64,000 nucleotides of DNA. Source: Thermoleophilia bacterium (lineage in GTDB: Bacteria > Actinomycetota > Thermoleophilia > Miltoncostaeales > Miltoncostaeaceae). The stretch lies in NCBI GenBank assembly GCA_009694365.1, contig SHVE01000002.1:1-64000 (forward strand). Reading direction: 5' to 3'. Shown in pieces: positions 46,309 through 54,613 of the stretch; positions within the stretch are counted from its first letter, which is position 1; each line of letters opens with the position of its first letter. The notes under the pieces were generated by a model that searched no databases, was not told the DNA's origin, and was given only the letters and a program-made list of their open reading frames with translations. The translations under genes and the position numbers were made by a program.

Positions 46309-47396
46309 CACGCCGGGACGAGGCACACCTTGACGACACCCTCCTCACGGGATTGCATCTTGCGGTAGCCATCGACGGCGTCCTCGAGCGGAAGCTCGGT
46401 GGTGAGCAGCGGGGCCGGGTCGAGCTTGCCGGCCTGTACGGCCGTGAGCAACTCGGAGAAGTACGCCGGGCCCGGCACCAGCCCACCCGTGATGGTGATG
46501 TTGCGGAGGAACTGGTCGAACCAGTTGACCTCGGGAACGTTGCGCATGAAGTGGTCCATGCCGAGGCAGGCGATGGATCCGCCGTTACGCACCACCGCGT
46601 GCGCCGTCACCATGGACGATTTCCCCGAGATGGAATCCACCACCACGTGCGCACCCTTCCCGGCCGTGAGCTCCATCACCTGCTCGCGGATCTCGTCGGT
46701 CTCACGGGAGGTGATGACCGTCGTGGCGCCGAGCGCCCGGGCGATGGCGAGGCGATCGTCGTGGTGGCCGAGGCAGATGACGTTGGCGGCGTCCATGGCG
46801 GCCGCGCCGTGAACGGCCGAGAGGCCGACCGCCCCGTCCCCGATCACGATGACCGTGTCACCGGCCTTGGCCCCGGCACTACGGAGGCCGTGCCAGCCCG
46901 TGGACATCACGTCCACCAGTGGCAGCATGGTCTTCTGGCGGTCGAGCCCGGCGAACTCCTCGGGCATCCGTCTCAGCGTCGTCGATGCGAGCGGTACACG
47001 CACGAACTCCGACTGCCCACCCTGGATCCCACCGCCGTGCTGCCAGGTGCGCGGCGCCCACCCGAACAACGACCATGACTCACACGAGGAGTGGAGGTGC
47101 TCGTCGCACCAGACGCAGGTGCCGTCGAGCACCGAGCACGAGCTCAGCACGCGGTCGCCCACGGTAAGGCCCGTGACCTCGGACCCCACCTCCTCGACCG
47201 TTCCGACGAACTCGTGGCCGAGGCGCGTTCCGGGCTCGAACCCGAACGCGGTACCCGCGTTGAGGATGTGCAGGTCGGACCCGCAGATGCCCGCCATGGT
47301 CACACGCACAACCGCGTCGGTGGGCTTCTCGATCGTGGCGTCCGGCACGTCCTCGACGCGCACGTCCTGATCTCCATGGAAGGTGAGGCCGCGCAT
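46308..47396 (-). CDS. Zinc-dependent medium-chain alcohol dehydrogenase
   Basis: 362 residues. Catalytic zinc ligands Cys in AGICGSDLH and GHE in LGHEFVG; structural-zinc cysteines CSVLDGTCVWCDEHLHSSC; Rossmann motif VIGDGAVGLSAVHGAAA with a following HHDDR that may bind NADP. Resembles formaldehyde, threonine or sugar-alcohol dehydrogenases. ATG 47396 has GGGAG upstream. First gene of a two-gene unit with the UDP-sugar pyrophosphorylase. Confidence 0.9.
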   Translation of the reverse strand: MRGLTFHGDQDVRVEDVPDATIEKPTDAVVRVTMAGICGSDLHILNAGTAFGFEPGTRLGHEFVGTVEEVGSEVTGLTVGDRVLSSCSVLDGTCVWCDEHLHSSCESWSLFGWAPRTWQHGGGIQGGQSEFVRVPLASTTLRRMPEEFAGLDRQKTMLPLVDVMSTGWHGLRSAGAKAGDTVIVIGDGAVGLSAVHGAAAMDAANVICLGHHDDRLAIARALGATTVITSRETDEIREQVMELTAGKGAHVVVDSISGKSSMVTAHAVVRNGGSIACLGMDHFMRNVPEVNWFDQFLRNITITGGLVPGPAYFSELLTAVQAGKLDPAPLLTTELPLEDAVDGYRKMQSREEGVVKVCLVPA

Positions 47397-47424
47397 GTGA
47401 ACTCCCAGAGTCGGTGACCCGCCT

Positions 47425-47430
47425 AGTATC
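47425..47430 (+). promoter_or_regulatory. Candidate -10 box for the phosphatase-fructosamine kinase pair
   Basis: TAGTAT, about 55 bases before ATG 47486, in the divergent spacer. Confidence 0.4.
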
Positions 47431-47485
47431 GCGTACCCGGCGCCCGACTGGGCGCGATCGTCAATCGTCGGAGGGACCGCCCCGC

Positions 47486-47974
47486 ATGGCACCCACGCGT
47501 GTCTGCTTCGTCTGCCTCGGCAACATCTGCCGCAGCCCCACGGCCGAGGCCATCGTGAAGCACCGCATGTCGTCCGATGACGTCGGCGTCGCCATCGAGG
47601 TGGAGAGCGCGGGCACGGGCAACTGGCACGTGGGGCACCCTGCCGATGCCCGCGCACGTAACGAGGCCGCCCGCCGCGGAATCCCCATGGCCGGCGTGGC
47701 GCAGCAGTTCACCACGGACGACTTCGCACGCTTCGACCTGATCCTCGCGATGGACCGGGACAACCGCGACGTGCTCCGGTCCATGGCTCCGGACGACGAC
47801 TCGCGGGGCAAGGTGCACCTACTCCGCGAGTTCGACCCTCAAGCGCGCGACAGCCGGGATGTTCCCGACCCCTACTTCGGTGGGCAGGACGGCTTCATCG
47901 AGATGTTCGACATGGTGGACCGCGCGATCACCGGCCTCATCGGCCACATCGCGGGTTTACGCCCGGGCGGATGA
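47486..47974 (+). CDS. Low-molecular-weight protein tyrosine phosphatase family enzyme
   Basis: 162 residues. The P-loop C10-LGNIC-R16-S and the C-terminal general acid loop VPDPYFGG are intact. ATG 47486 follows GGAGGG. It overlaps the fructosamine kinase gene by four bases. In deglycation, LMW phosphatases of this type remove phosphate from phosphorylated ketosamine precursors, and that role is favoured over tyrosine signalling by the neighbour. Confidence 0.92.
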   Translation: MAPTRVCFVCLGNICRSPTAEAIVKHRMSSDDVGVAIEVESAGTGNWHVGHPADARARNEAARRGIPMAGVAQQFTTDDFARFDLILAMDRDNRDVLRSMAPDDDSRGKVHLLREFDPQARDSRDVPDPYFGGQDGFIEMFDMVDRAITGLIGHIAGLRPGG

Positions 47975-48810
47975 CCCCACCCGACCCGGTCGCGATCGCA
48001 CGCGCCGCGGGATCGGCCCCGGCAACCACCCGCCGCGTGCCGGGAGGGGATGTGTGCGAGGCCCTGCGGATCGACCTGCGAGACGCACGGTCGGTGTTCG
48101 TGAAGTACCGTCGGGACGCTCCGGCAGGCATGTTCCGGGCCGAGGCCGCCGGGCTTCAGTGGCTGCGGGAGGCCGGGGGGCTGCGCATCCCCGAGATCGT
48201 CGCCTTGGGCGACGACTGGCTCGCGATGGAATGGATCGAACGCGGCCCGTCGCACCCGGATACGGACGAGGCGCTCGGGCGCGGCCTCGCCCATCTCCAT
48301 CGCGCAGGTGCCCCCGCCTTCGGCGCCGACCACCCCGGCTTCATCGGACCCATCGCCGTGCCCAACGACTGGTGCGACGACTGGCCGACCTTCCTCGCCG
48401 AGTGCCGCCTCATCCCCTTGGCGCGGACCGCGGGCCTCGGTACCGACCAACTGCACCGCCTCGACGCACTCATCACCCGCCTGCCCGACCGGGTGGGTCC
48501 ACCCGAGCCCCCCGCCCGTCTGCATGGCGATCTGTGGACTGGCAATCGCATGACCGACACCAACGGCGCACCCGTGCTGGTGGACCCCGCCGCGTACGGC
48601 GGCCACCGGGAAGTGGATCTCGCGATGATGCACATGTTCGGCGGGTTCTCGCAGCGAGTGTTCGACGCCTACGAGGAGGAATACCCGCTGGCGCCCGGCC
48701 ACGACCGTCGCCGCGACCTGAACCGCCTCATCCCACTGCTCGTGCACGCCACCCTCTTCCGTGGCCGGTACCTCACCCAGGTGGACCAGGTGCTGCGCGA
48801 TCTGGTCTAA
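47971..48810 (+). CDS. Fructosamine/ribulosamine 3-kinase family protein
   Basis: 279 residues of the FN3K/APH fold. VFVKYRRDAP contains the ATP lysine near 44; LHGDLWTGN near 187 is the catalytic loop and LVDPAAYGGHREVDLAM the metal-binding Asp. Phosphorylates ketosamines on glycated proteins so that they break down. ATG overlaps the phosphatase stop (ATGA). Its stop overlaps the convergent hemQ stop by four bases. Confidence 0.93.
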   Translation: MTPPDPVAIARAAGSAPATTRRVPGGDVCEALRIDLRDARSVFVKYRRDAPAGMFRAEAAGLQWLREAGGLRIPEIVALGDDWLAMEWIERGPSHPDTDEALGRGLAHLHRAGAPAFGADHPGFIGPIAVPNDWCDDWPTFLAECRLIPLARTAGLGTDQLHRLDALITRLPDRVGPPEPPARLHGDLWTGNRMTDTNGAPVLVDPAAYGGHREVDLAMMHMFGGFSQRVFDAYEEEYPLAPGHDRRRDLNRLIPLLVHATLFRGRYLTQVDQVLRDLV

Positions 48811-49580
48811 GCGGGAATACCCGCGCGATCGAGGGCGTCGGCGGGATCCATGATGAGGCCCACAAAGAACGGACCGAACTCGCCGAACCGCGCTGACACC
48901 TCGTCGAAGCGCATGTCGTAGACGATCTCCTTGAGCGCGGCGAGGTCGTCGCTGAACAACGTGACCCCCCACTCCCAGTCGTCTAGGCCCGTGGCGCCTG
49001 AGATGAACTGCGTCACACGGTCAGCGTACCGTCGGCCGAGCGCGCCGTGCCCCATCATCAGCGCCATGCGTTCGTCAAACGGGAGTGAGTACCAGTTGTC
49101 GGCGCCGTGGCGACGTTTACTCATGGGGTAGAAGCACAGGAGTTTGCGCACGGGGAGGTCGGGGTGCACACGGAGTTCGCGGTAGTGGGCGATGCGCTCC
49201 GTCCACTTCACGACCTTCGCCTCGATGTCCGTCTCACCCAGAGCGACGAGCCGTGCGCGTTCGTCGTCCTCCGTGGCCCGGTACTCGCTTTCCTCACTGA
49301 TCGAGAGGAATGAGTAGACCACCTCCACGGGTCCGGTGAGGACGCCCTTCACCGCTACGTCGAGGTCGTGCAGGTTGGGGGCCACGAGCATGAACCCGAT
49401 GTCCGCGCGACCGCCCAGCACGGAGAAGGCGCGCACCTGGTTCTCGGGTGCTCGCTCGCAGAAGACACGGAGCGCGTGCTGAACGGGCACGCCCGAACCC
49501 GCGTCGGGCACTGCCCGCAGGATCAGATGGGCGACGGCCCAGCCAGTACTGGGGATGACGGGATCCGGCGGGGTGCTCAT
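48807..49580 (-). CDS. hemQ: Coproheme decarboxylase (chlorite-dismutase family)
   Basis: Final step of the coproporphyrin-dependent heme route of Gram-positive bacteria. 257 residues; YPMSKRR at 151-157 and heme-ligand H178 in MMGHGALGR are the HemQ motifs. ATG 49580 lies seven bases after a TAGCGT box, so a leaderless transcript is expected. No other heme genes are adjacent. True chlorite dismutases would carry Arg in the distal pocket, which is not seen. Confidence 0.93.
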   Translation of the reverse strand: MSTPPDPVIPSTGWAVAHLILRAVPDAGSGVPVQHALRVFCERAPENQVRAFSVLGGRADIGFMLVAPNLHDLDVAVKGVLTGPVEVVYSFLSISEESEYRATEDDERARLVALGETDIEAKVVKWTERIAHYRELRVHPDLPVRKLLCFYPMSKRRHGADNWYSLPFDERMALMMGHGALGRRYADRVTQFISGATGLDDWEWGVTLFSDDLAALKEIVYDMRFDEVSARFGEFGPFFVGLIMDPADALDRAGIPA

Positions 49581-49587
49581 GCGACCC

Positions 49588-49593
49588 ACGCTA
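49588..49593 (-). promoter_or_regulatory. Leaderless -10 box of hemQ
   Basis: TAGCGT (49593 to 49588), 7 bases before ATG 49580. The divergent box at 49610 is only 16 bases away. Confidence 0.6.
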
Positions 49594-49609
49594 CCGGAGG
49601 GTCGGGCGC

Positions 49610-49615
49610 TAGGGT
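49610..49615 (+). promoter_or_regulatory. Leaderless -10 box of the small gene at 49622
   Basis: TAGGGT, 6 bases before GTG 49622. Confidence 0.55.
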
Positions 49616-49621
49616 GATGGC

Positions 49622-49921
49622 GTGGACGATGTGGAGACCTTTGACCCCGACGGACGATTCCGCGCGGCCCTCGCCGCCTCGTCCCTCCTCGATCCCATGC
49701 CGGGGCTCACGGCGCTGGCAACGTCGCTCGGCGTCGACGTGGACGGCGTGGTGCACCACGCGCTGGTGCGCTGGTCGAGCGCCGGATCGGAGGCCCTGCT
49801 GGCGGGTGCTCCCGAGATGCTCCTCGCGCTTCGCGATGCCGCCGCGACGGGGGATCTGGAGCGCGTCCGGGGCATCACCGACGCACTGCTCGCCAGTTGG
49901 GCGCCGGACGACACTGCGTGA
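49622..49921 (+). CDS. Small helical protein, possibly DUF6027
   Basis: 99 residues from GTG 49622. Pattern FRAALAASSLLDPMPGLTALATSLGVDVDGVVHHALVRWSSAGSEALL resembles an uncharacterised actinobacterial family I recall as DUF6027, with a predicted helical, DNA-binding-like fold; I am not certain of the match. It stands between divergent hemQ and the convergent sugar dehydrogenase. Confidence 0.75.
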   Translation: MDDVETFDPDGRFRAALAASSLLDPMPGLTALATSLGVDVDGVVHHALVRWSSAGSEALLAGAPEMLLALRDAAATGDLERVRGITDALLASWAPDDTA

Positions 49922-49939
49922 GGTCCCCCCACCGTCGCA

Positions 49940-51079
49940 CTACGGCGTGAACCGGCGCACCGTGTGGTCGGTGACGACATAGATCTCCCCGGCGCGGTCC
50001 TGGCCGAATGAGGTGACCCCCACGATTGCTCCGATCCGACGGGTGATCTCGGTGGGCCTTCCGGGACGTGCGGCATTGAGCGTCCACGATCGGCCCGAGC
50101 ACCAGTCGGCATAGACGTAGCGCCCGGTGAGTGCCGGGATCGCCCGACCGCGGTACACATAGCCACCCGTCACCGAGCAGTTATCGTCGCCGTGGGTGTA
50201 TTGCGCCACCGGATCGGTCTCGGTGGGCGTGCGCGCCCCGCCCGTGAAATCCCGCGTGCCCTCACGTCGGTTCCATCCGAAGTCGAGGCCAGTGCGAAAG
50301 TCGAGGCCAGCGCGACTTGCCCGGGCGACGTCGATCTCCTCCCGGCTGCTCTGACCCACATCGCCGATCCAGAGGTCGCCCGTCGCACGGTCGAATGAGA
50401 TACGCCACGGGTTGCGCAGCCCACGCGCCCACACCTCCGGTCTCCCACCCTGCCCGTCGGCATACGGATTACCGGGCGGAATACCGTAGGCACGGTCACC
50501 CGATCGGTGTGAGGGATCAATCCGCAGGATCTTCCCGAGCAGCGACATCGGGTTCGCGCCGTTGCCACTCGGGTCCCCCCGCCCACCACCATCACCAAGC
50601 GCGATGTACAGCATTCCGTCGGGTCCGAACTGGAGCGCGCCGCCGTTGTGGTTGGCGAACGGCTGACGCTGAAACAGCACCTGCGACGCGGTGCGTGGGG
50701 AGACCCGTTTCGCGCCCGGGGCCGCGCGGAACTCCACCACCCTCGTGTCGCCCCTACGATCGGTGTAATCGACGTACAGGCGATGTGATGTGGCGAAGTC
50801 GGGGGCGAACGCCAGCCCGAGAAGGCCTTGCTCCACGCCCTCGGCGCCCACGCGATCACGAATGTCGAGCCAGGCCGCACCGGGCAGTCCGCTCGGAAGG
50901 ATCGGGCGCACGACTCCGTTGCGCTCGACAACAAGAAGGCGCAACTCGCCTGGCGCCTGCACCACGCCGAGAGCCGAGCCGAACCCCCGCCCCACCGTAC
51001 GCAGGCCCAGGGCGGACGCCGTTCCCGGAACGGCCACGAGGATGGCCGCTGCCGTGAGACAAGCGGCGGGACGCATCAT
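49940..51079 (-). CDS. Secreted PQQ-type glucose/sorbosone dehydrogenase-like beta-propeller
   Basis: 379 residues. Signal peptide about 1-23 (LTAAAILVAVPGTASA). Six-bladed GSDH propeller: LLGLAFAPDF, ANHNGGALQFGPDGMLYIALGDGG, WARGLRNPWRISFD, and GWNRREG. The His of NHNGG and the Arg-Asn of GLRNPWR match the PQQ pocket of soluble glucose dehydrogenase. Substrate unknown. ATG 51079 is six bases after a -10 box. Confidence 0.9.
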   Translation of the reverse strand: MMRPAACLTAAAILVAVPGTASALGLRTVGRGFGSALGVVQAPGELRLLVVERNGVVRPILPSGLPGAAWLDIRDRVGAEGVEQGLLGLAFAPDFATSHRLYVDYTDRRGDTRVVEFRAAPGAKRVSPRTASQVLFQRQPFANHNGGALQFGPDGMLYIALGDGGGRGDPSGNGANPMSLLGKILRIDPSHRSGDRAYGIPPGNPYADGQGGRPEVWARGLRNPWRISFDRATGDLWIGDVGQSSREEIDVARASRAGLDFRTGLDFGWNRREGTRDFTGGARTPTETDPVAQYTHGDDNCSVTGGYVYRGRAIPALTGRYVYADWCSGRSWTLNAARPGRPTEITRRIGAIVGVTSFGQDRAGEIYVVTDHTVRRFTP

Positions 51080-51085
51080 GCCCCG

Positions 51086-51091
51086 ACCGTA
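51086..51091 (-). promoter_or_regulatory. Leaderless -10 box of the sugar dehydrogenase gene
   Basis: TACGGT (51091 to 51086), 6 bases before ATG 51079. Confidence 0.6.
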
Positions 51092-51132
51092 TCGCACGGG
51101 GTGCCGCGCACCGAGGCGCGCGGGTCCGTGAT

Positions 51133-51378
51133 CTAACCCGGCTCGACGACCGGCTGCACGACGCGGCTGACCGTGACGGGCAGCAGGCGCACGAAGACGT
51201 TCAGTTCGGGCACCGAGGCGCCGGCGCTGATCGCACTGACCAGTCGTAGGAGCACCGCGACCTCGCGTGGGCCGATCTCGGCCATCACGGGCTTGAGGGC
51301 CTCGATCAACTTCGCCTTCATGGCCGGATCGATTTGGGCGAAGGCGGAGTCGAGCTCGGGCGGCAGCGCATCGGGCAT
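51133..51378 (-). CDS. Small helical protein of unknown function
   Basis: 81 residues from ATG 51378. Amphipathic helices (LDSAFAQIDPAMKAKLIEALKPVMAEIG, then VAVLLRLVSAISAG) and a hydrophobic C-terminus (VRLLPVTVSRVVQPVV). No family recognised. A -10 box TAGAAT ends seven bases before the ATG, as at confirmed genes here, which is the main support. Confidence 0.65.
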   Translation of the reverse strand: MPDALPPELDSAFAQIDPAMKAKLIEALKPVMAEIGPREVAVLLRLVSAISAGASVPELNVFVRLLPVTVSRVVQPVVEPG

Positions 51379-51385
51379 AGCCAGC

Positions 51386-51391
51386 ATTCTA
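51386..51391 (-). promoter_or_regulatory. Leaderless -10 box of the 81-residue gene
   Basis: TAGAAT (51391 to 51386), 7 bases before ATG 51378. Confidence 0.55.
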
Positions 51392-51403
51392 GCCGACGAG
51401 CAC

Positions 51404-52291
51404 CTAGGCCCCGGTGTAAACGGGCGTGGATGACCCACCGGCACACCCTGCGAGCCGGCGGATACGGGCCACGACGGCCTGATGCGCTTCCGATGGCAGA
51501 TGCCGACCGATGGCCAGCGATGCCGTGAGCGCGTGAACCGTGAGTGCCCGCGCCTCGCCCACCGCGATGGGCGCGGCGGGAAGTCCCGCGGCCGCCATCG
51601 GACGCAGCACCTCGTGATCGAGGCGCGCCGGGACCATGTCGGGAAGGAAGAAGGCATCGCGCAATGTCGCACCGAGGTCGTCGTGGTCGAGGAGGGCCAC
51701 AAGCGGGGCCACGCGCCCGGCGTCACGCGCCACCGCCACGATCACCTGCTGCTGATCCGGTGCTCCCGCGGGGGCCGTCGACCATGCCGCGGTGATCACC
51801 GAGTGCGTGAGGGCATGGGCGATCGGCGACGTCCGGACGCCCGGATGCACCCACCCGGCCGCAGCACCGACGGCGCCCTCCACCACCCCGGCGATGATGG
51901 CCACGAGGTCGTCACACGCCGGGGTCCCCGCGGCGGCCAGTACGTGCACGAACCCGATGAGCCGATCCTCCGGCATGAGGTGGGCGAGTTCCTCGATAAC
52001 CGACTCCACCAGATGAGCGCGCCCGAGGCGCATGATGGCCTCCGCCAGACACGAGGGGTCGGCCAACCACCCCTGCGGGCCCGGGGTGTGCTCGGCGAGA
52101 CGGCGCAGCGCCGCCTCGCCATCGAGTTGCGCCGCCAAGTCATCGAGGCACGCTTCGATGACTTGGGACCGGGGGCCGCGGGTACGTGCGAGCCCCATCT
52201 CCACGGCGCGACGGGCACCCACCTCGTCGCCCACCCCCAGCAGGGTGATGGCGGCAGCGTAATGGTCCGCAGCGACCCGGACGGAATCCAT
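51404..52291 (-). CDS. Alanine-rich helical protein of unknown function
   Basis: 295 residues, rich in Ala, Val, Leu and His, mostly predicted helical, with repeated helix pairs (AAITLLGVGDEVGARRAVEMG, LAEAIMRLGRAHLVESVIEELAHLM) that suggest TPR- or HEAT-like stacking. No catalytic motif, signal peptide or membrane segment. Has its own leaderless promoter; the next small gene lies 25 bases downstream with a separate box. Confidence 0.75.
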   Translation of the reverse strand: MDSVRVAADHYAAAITLLGVGDEVGARRAVEMGLARTRGPRSQVIEACLDDLAAQLDGEAALRRLAEHTPGPQGWLADPSCLAEAIMRLGRAHLVESVIEELAHLMPEDRLIGFVHVLAAAGTPACDDLVAIIAGVVEGAVGAAAGWVHPGVRTSPIAHALTHSVITAAWSTAPAGAPDQQQVIVAVARDAGRVAPLVALLDHDDLGATLRDAFFLPDMVPARLDHEVLRPMAAAGLPAAPIAVGEARALTVHALTASLAIGRHLPSEAHQAVVARIRRLAGCAGGSSTPVYTGA

Positions 52292-52298
52292 ACCCTCA

Positions 52299-52304
52299 AC
52301 GCTA
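52299..52304 (-). promoter_or_regulatory. Leaderless -10 box of the 295-residue gene
   Basis: TAGCGT (52304 to 52299), 7 bases before ATG 52291. Confidence 0.6.
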
Positions 52305-52582
52305 GGTCGGGTGGATGCACGCGAGGCGTACGCCCGTCACAATCCGCGCACGCACGCGGTGTGGATGACCACCGATGGACCCCCACGGACTGTCCGCCGG
52401 GATACAGGGATGTCGGCGTTCCCCACACGACCCGACCCGTGGGCCACGGACGGAACGCAGTCGGGCCACGAGGATCGGACATCCCAATGCGCCGACGGTC
52501 CGGAGTGCGGGCGGCCCCCAATCGGGCGAATCCCGGTACCCCACCACGAACGCTGCCGAACGACCGTGCGAATATAGGGGCG

Positions 52583-53281
52583 ATGGGTGCTCTCAATATG
52601 ATCGCGCTCCCCGCTGCGGCGGGATTATTCAACTCCATCGGTGAGTGGGCGGCCGAGTACGGCTACATCGCGATCTTCGTCGTGGTGGCCGGTGACGGTG
52701 TGTTCCCGGTCCTGCCCGGCGAGACATCCATCATCGCGGGTGCCGTATTCGCCGCACAGGGCGACCTCTGGCTGTGGGCGGTCATCGCGGTGGGCGCGGC
52801 AGGGGCCGTGTTGGGCGATTCCCTCGCCTTCCTTATCGGGCGGACCGGAGGTCCGTGGATCCGACGAGTGGTGGTGCGCATGGTCAGCGAGCGCCGCACC
52901 CGTTCCGCTGAGGGCATGGTGCGCCGCCAAGGGGCGGCCATCGTGGTGACCGGACGCTTTTTGCCGGGCATCCGAATCGGCATCAACATCGCCTGTGGCG
53001 CGAGTGACATGCCCTACCGCAGGTTCCTTGCGTTCGATGTGATCGGTGCCGTGGGATGGTCGATCCAAGCGGCGCTCATTGGCTACTTCGCCGGGCAGGC
53101 ATTTGCCGAGCAGGTGTGGGTGGCGCTCGCCGTCGCGATCGGCGTGGCGATCCTCGTGGCGTTCGTGGTCATCCTGCGCGAACGGAAAATGATCGCCCGA
53201 GAGGAGACACTCGAGGCCGACGAGGCGCGTGCCGCCGGGGTCGCCACCGACGACCCGACGATCCCCGGAGGTCCCGGGTGA
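52583..53281 (+). CDS. DedA-family membrane protein
   Basis: 232 residues. DedA/SNARE-associated motif: PVLPGETSIIAGAVFAAQG, GDSLAFLIGR, GRFLPGIRIGINIACG (the F/RxxPxxR region) and about five hydrophobic segments. DedA proteins flip undecaprenyl-phosphate or phosphatidylethanolamine across the membrane. ATG 52583 is seven bases after GAATAT, a weaker -10 candidate. First gene of a coupled run ending with the LOG protein. Confidence 0.9.
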   Translation: MGALNMIALPAAAGLFNSIGEWAAEYGYIAIFVVVAGDGVFPVLPGETSIIAGAVFAAQGDLWLWAVIAVGAAGAVLGDSLAFLIGRTGGPWIRRVVVRMVSERRTRSAEGMVRRQGAAIVVTGRFLPGIRIGINIACGASDMPYRRFLAFDVIGAVGWSIQAALIGYFAGQAFAEQVWVALAVAIGVAILVAFVVILRERKMIAREETLEADEARAAGVATDDPTIPGGPG

Positions 53282-53406
53282 CAACCATTCGCGCCATCCC
53301 AACCACGGCCCCCGCTCGCACGACGCCGCCCGTGGGCACGACACCCGCCACGCAGACCGCCGCCGGCACCGGGACGGGGCTCATGGGATCAGGGTTCGGC
53401 GGATGA
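53278..53406 (+). CDS. 42-residue Thr/Pro/Gly-rich peptide between two overlaps
   Basis: GTG 53278 overlaps the dedA stop (GTGA) and the TGA at 53404-53406 overlaps the next ATG (ATGA). The peptide is Thr/Ala/Pro-rich and ends GTGTGLMGSGFGG. No family recognised. Two-sided overlap suggests real translation or at least a ribosome relay; it could also be spacer read-through with no function. Confidence 0.5.
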   Translation: MTTIRAIPTTAPARTTPPVGTTPATQTAAGTGTGLMGSGFGG

Positions 53407-53864
53407 CGACGGACATGACGATTCGAGGGGCGGACCTCGCCGACGTCGTCGGCCAGATCCAGGCCGCGCCGCGAATACTGATGGCCATCGGCCGACCGGT
53501 ATGCCCCGCGTGCCAGATGGCCACGGCCAGCATGTCGGTCATCCGGGCGGCACGCCCCGACGTGATGACGGTCATAGTGGACATGGCCACCGAGGACGAC
53601 TGGGCCGTGCGCGAAAGCGTGCTCTGGCCCTGGGGAATCCGAGTGAGCCCGGCGGCCGTTCCCGCGCTGGTGCTTATGGAGAGCGGCCGCGTGGTGGCCA
53701 CCCGCCAGGGGGCCGCCCCCGCAGCGGATCTGGACGCATGGATCACCGAGTTCTTCGGCCCACCGGTGGTACCCGTGAGACGCGGTATCGCCGACGGCGA
53801 ACAGGCCGTGCTCGATCGCACGGCCGCGAGACGCGCCCAGCACGGTGCGGTGAGGGGACGCTGA
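53403..53864 (+). CDS. Thioredoxin-fold protein with CPAC motif
   Basis: 153 residues. The redox pair C34-P-A-C37 follows RPV; the cis-Pro strand SPAAVPALVLM and a C-terminal helix complete a thioredoxin fold. CPAC is unusual (thioredoxin CGPC, NrdH-type CxxC). Coupled to the genes on both sides by one- to four-base overlaps. Partner unknown. Confidence 0.78.
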   Translation: MTTDMTIRGADLADVVGQIQAAPRILMAIGRPVCPACQMATASMSVIRAARPDVMTVIVDMATEDDWAVRESVLWPWGIRVSPAAVPALVLMESGRVVATRQGAAPAADLDAWITEFFGPPVVPVRRGIADGEQAVLDRTAARRAQHGAVRGR

Positions 53865-54613
53865 TGCCCGAGCACGCGAAACGACGCGGGCGCATCACCA
53901 GCCAGGGGCCGGGTACCGAGCGCATGCACGATGCCGACCTCGGACTACTGAAAGGTCCCGAGCCCGACTTCGTCGCCACCGACCCGTGGCGCGCCCTACG
54001 CATACTCGGTGAGTTCGTGGAGGGCTTCGACGTGCTCGCCCGCGTGGGGCCCGCCGTCTGCGTGTTCGGCTCCGCCCGCTCGGGACCGGACGACCCCGAC
54101 TACCAGGCAGGTGTGGAGATCGGGCGCCTCCTCGCCCGCGAGGGGCGTGCCGTAATCACGGGCGGCGGGCCCGGGCTCATGGAGGCGGCCAACAAGGGTG
54201 CGTTCGACGAGGGCGGCCTGTCGGTCGGCCTCAACATTGAGTTGCCGCACGAGCAGGGGGCGAACCCGTACGTCAACCTCGGCGTGGACTTTCGATACTT
54301 CTTCGTACGCAAGACGATGTTCGTCAAGTACTCCGAGGCGTTCATCGTCATGCCCGGCGGCTTCGGAACGCTCGATGAGGTGTTCGAGGCGCTCGTCCTC
54401 ATCCAGACCGGCAAGGTGCGCGACTTCCCCGTGGTGCTCTACCGCAGTGCCCACTGGGCGGGACTGCTCGACTGGCTCCGGCAGACCACGCTGAAAGAGG
54501 GATTCGTCACCGAGAGCGACCTCGCCCGGATTCATCTGGCCGACACCCCCGAGGATGTCGTGCGCATCGCGTGCGGTGGTGGCGACGGAGCGGCAGGAAC
54601 CGCGACCGTCTAG
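53864..54613 (+). CDS. LOG-family protein (cytokinin-activating phosphoribohydrolase type)
   Basis: 249 residues. VITGGGPGLMEAANKGA and PGGFGTLDEVFEALVLIQTGK (the PGGxGTxxE active site) identify the Lonely-Guy/TIGR00730 group. Cleaves nucleoside 5-prime-monophosphates to base plus ribose-5-phosphate in characterised members. ATG shares its A with the preceding stop. The last 24 codons before the final three residues are repeated downstream at 54670. Confidence 0.93.
   Translation: MPEHAKRRGRITSQGPGTERMHDADLGLLKGPEPDFVATDPWRALRILGEFVEGFDVLARVGPAVCVFGSARSGPDDPDYQAGVEIGRLLAREGRAVITGGGPGLMEAANKGAFDEGGLSVGLNIELPHEQGANPYVNLGVDFRYFFVRKTMFVKYSEAFIVMPGGFGTLDEVFEALVLIQTGKVRDFPVVLYRSAHWAGLLDWLRQTTLKEGFVTESDLARIHLADTPEDVVRIACGGGDGAAGTATV

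Noticed and set aside
51482-52582. Long plus-strand frame upstream of dedA
   Set aside because: It is the shadow of two minus-strand genes with good leaderless promoters; DedA similarity begins only at 52583.
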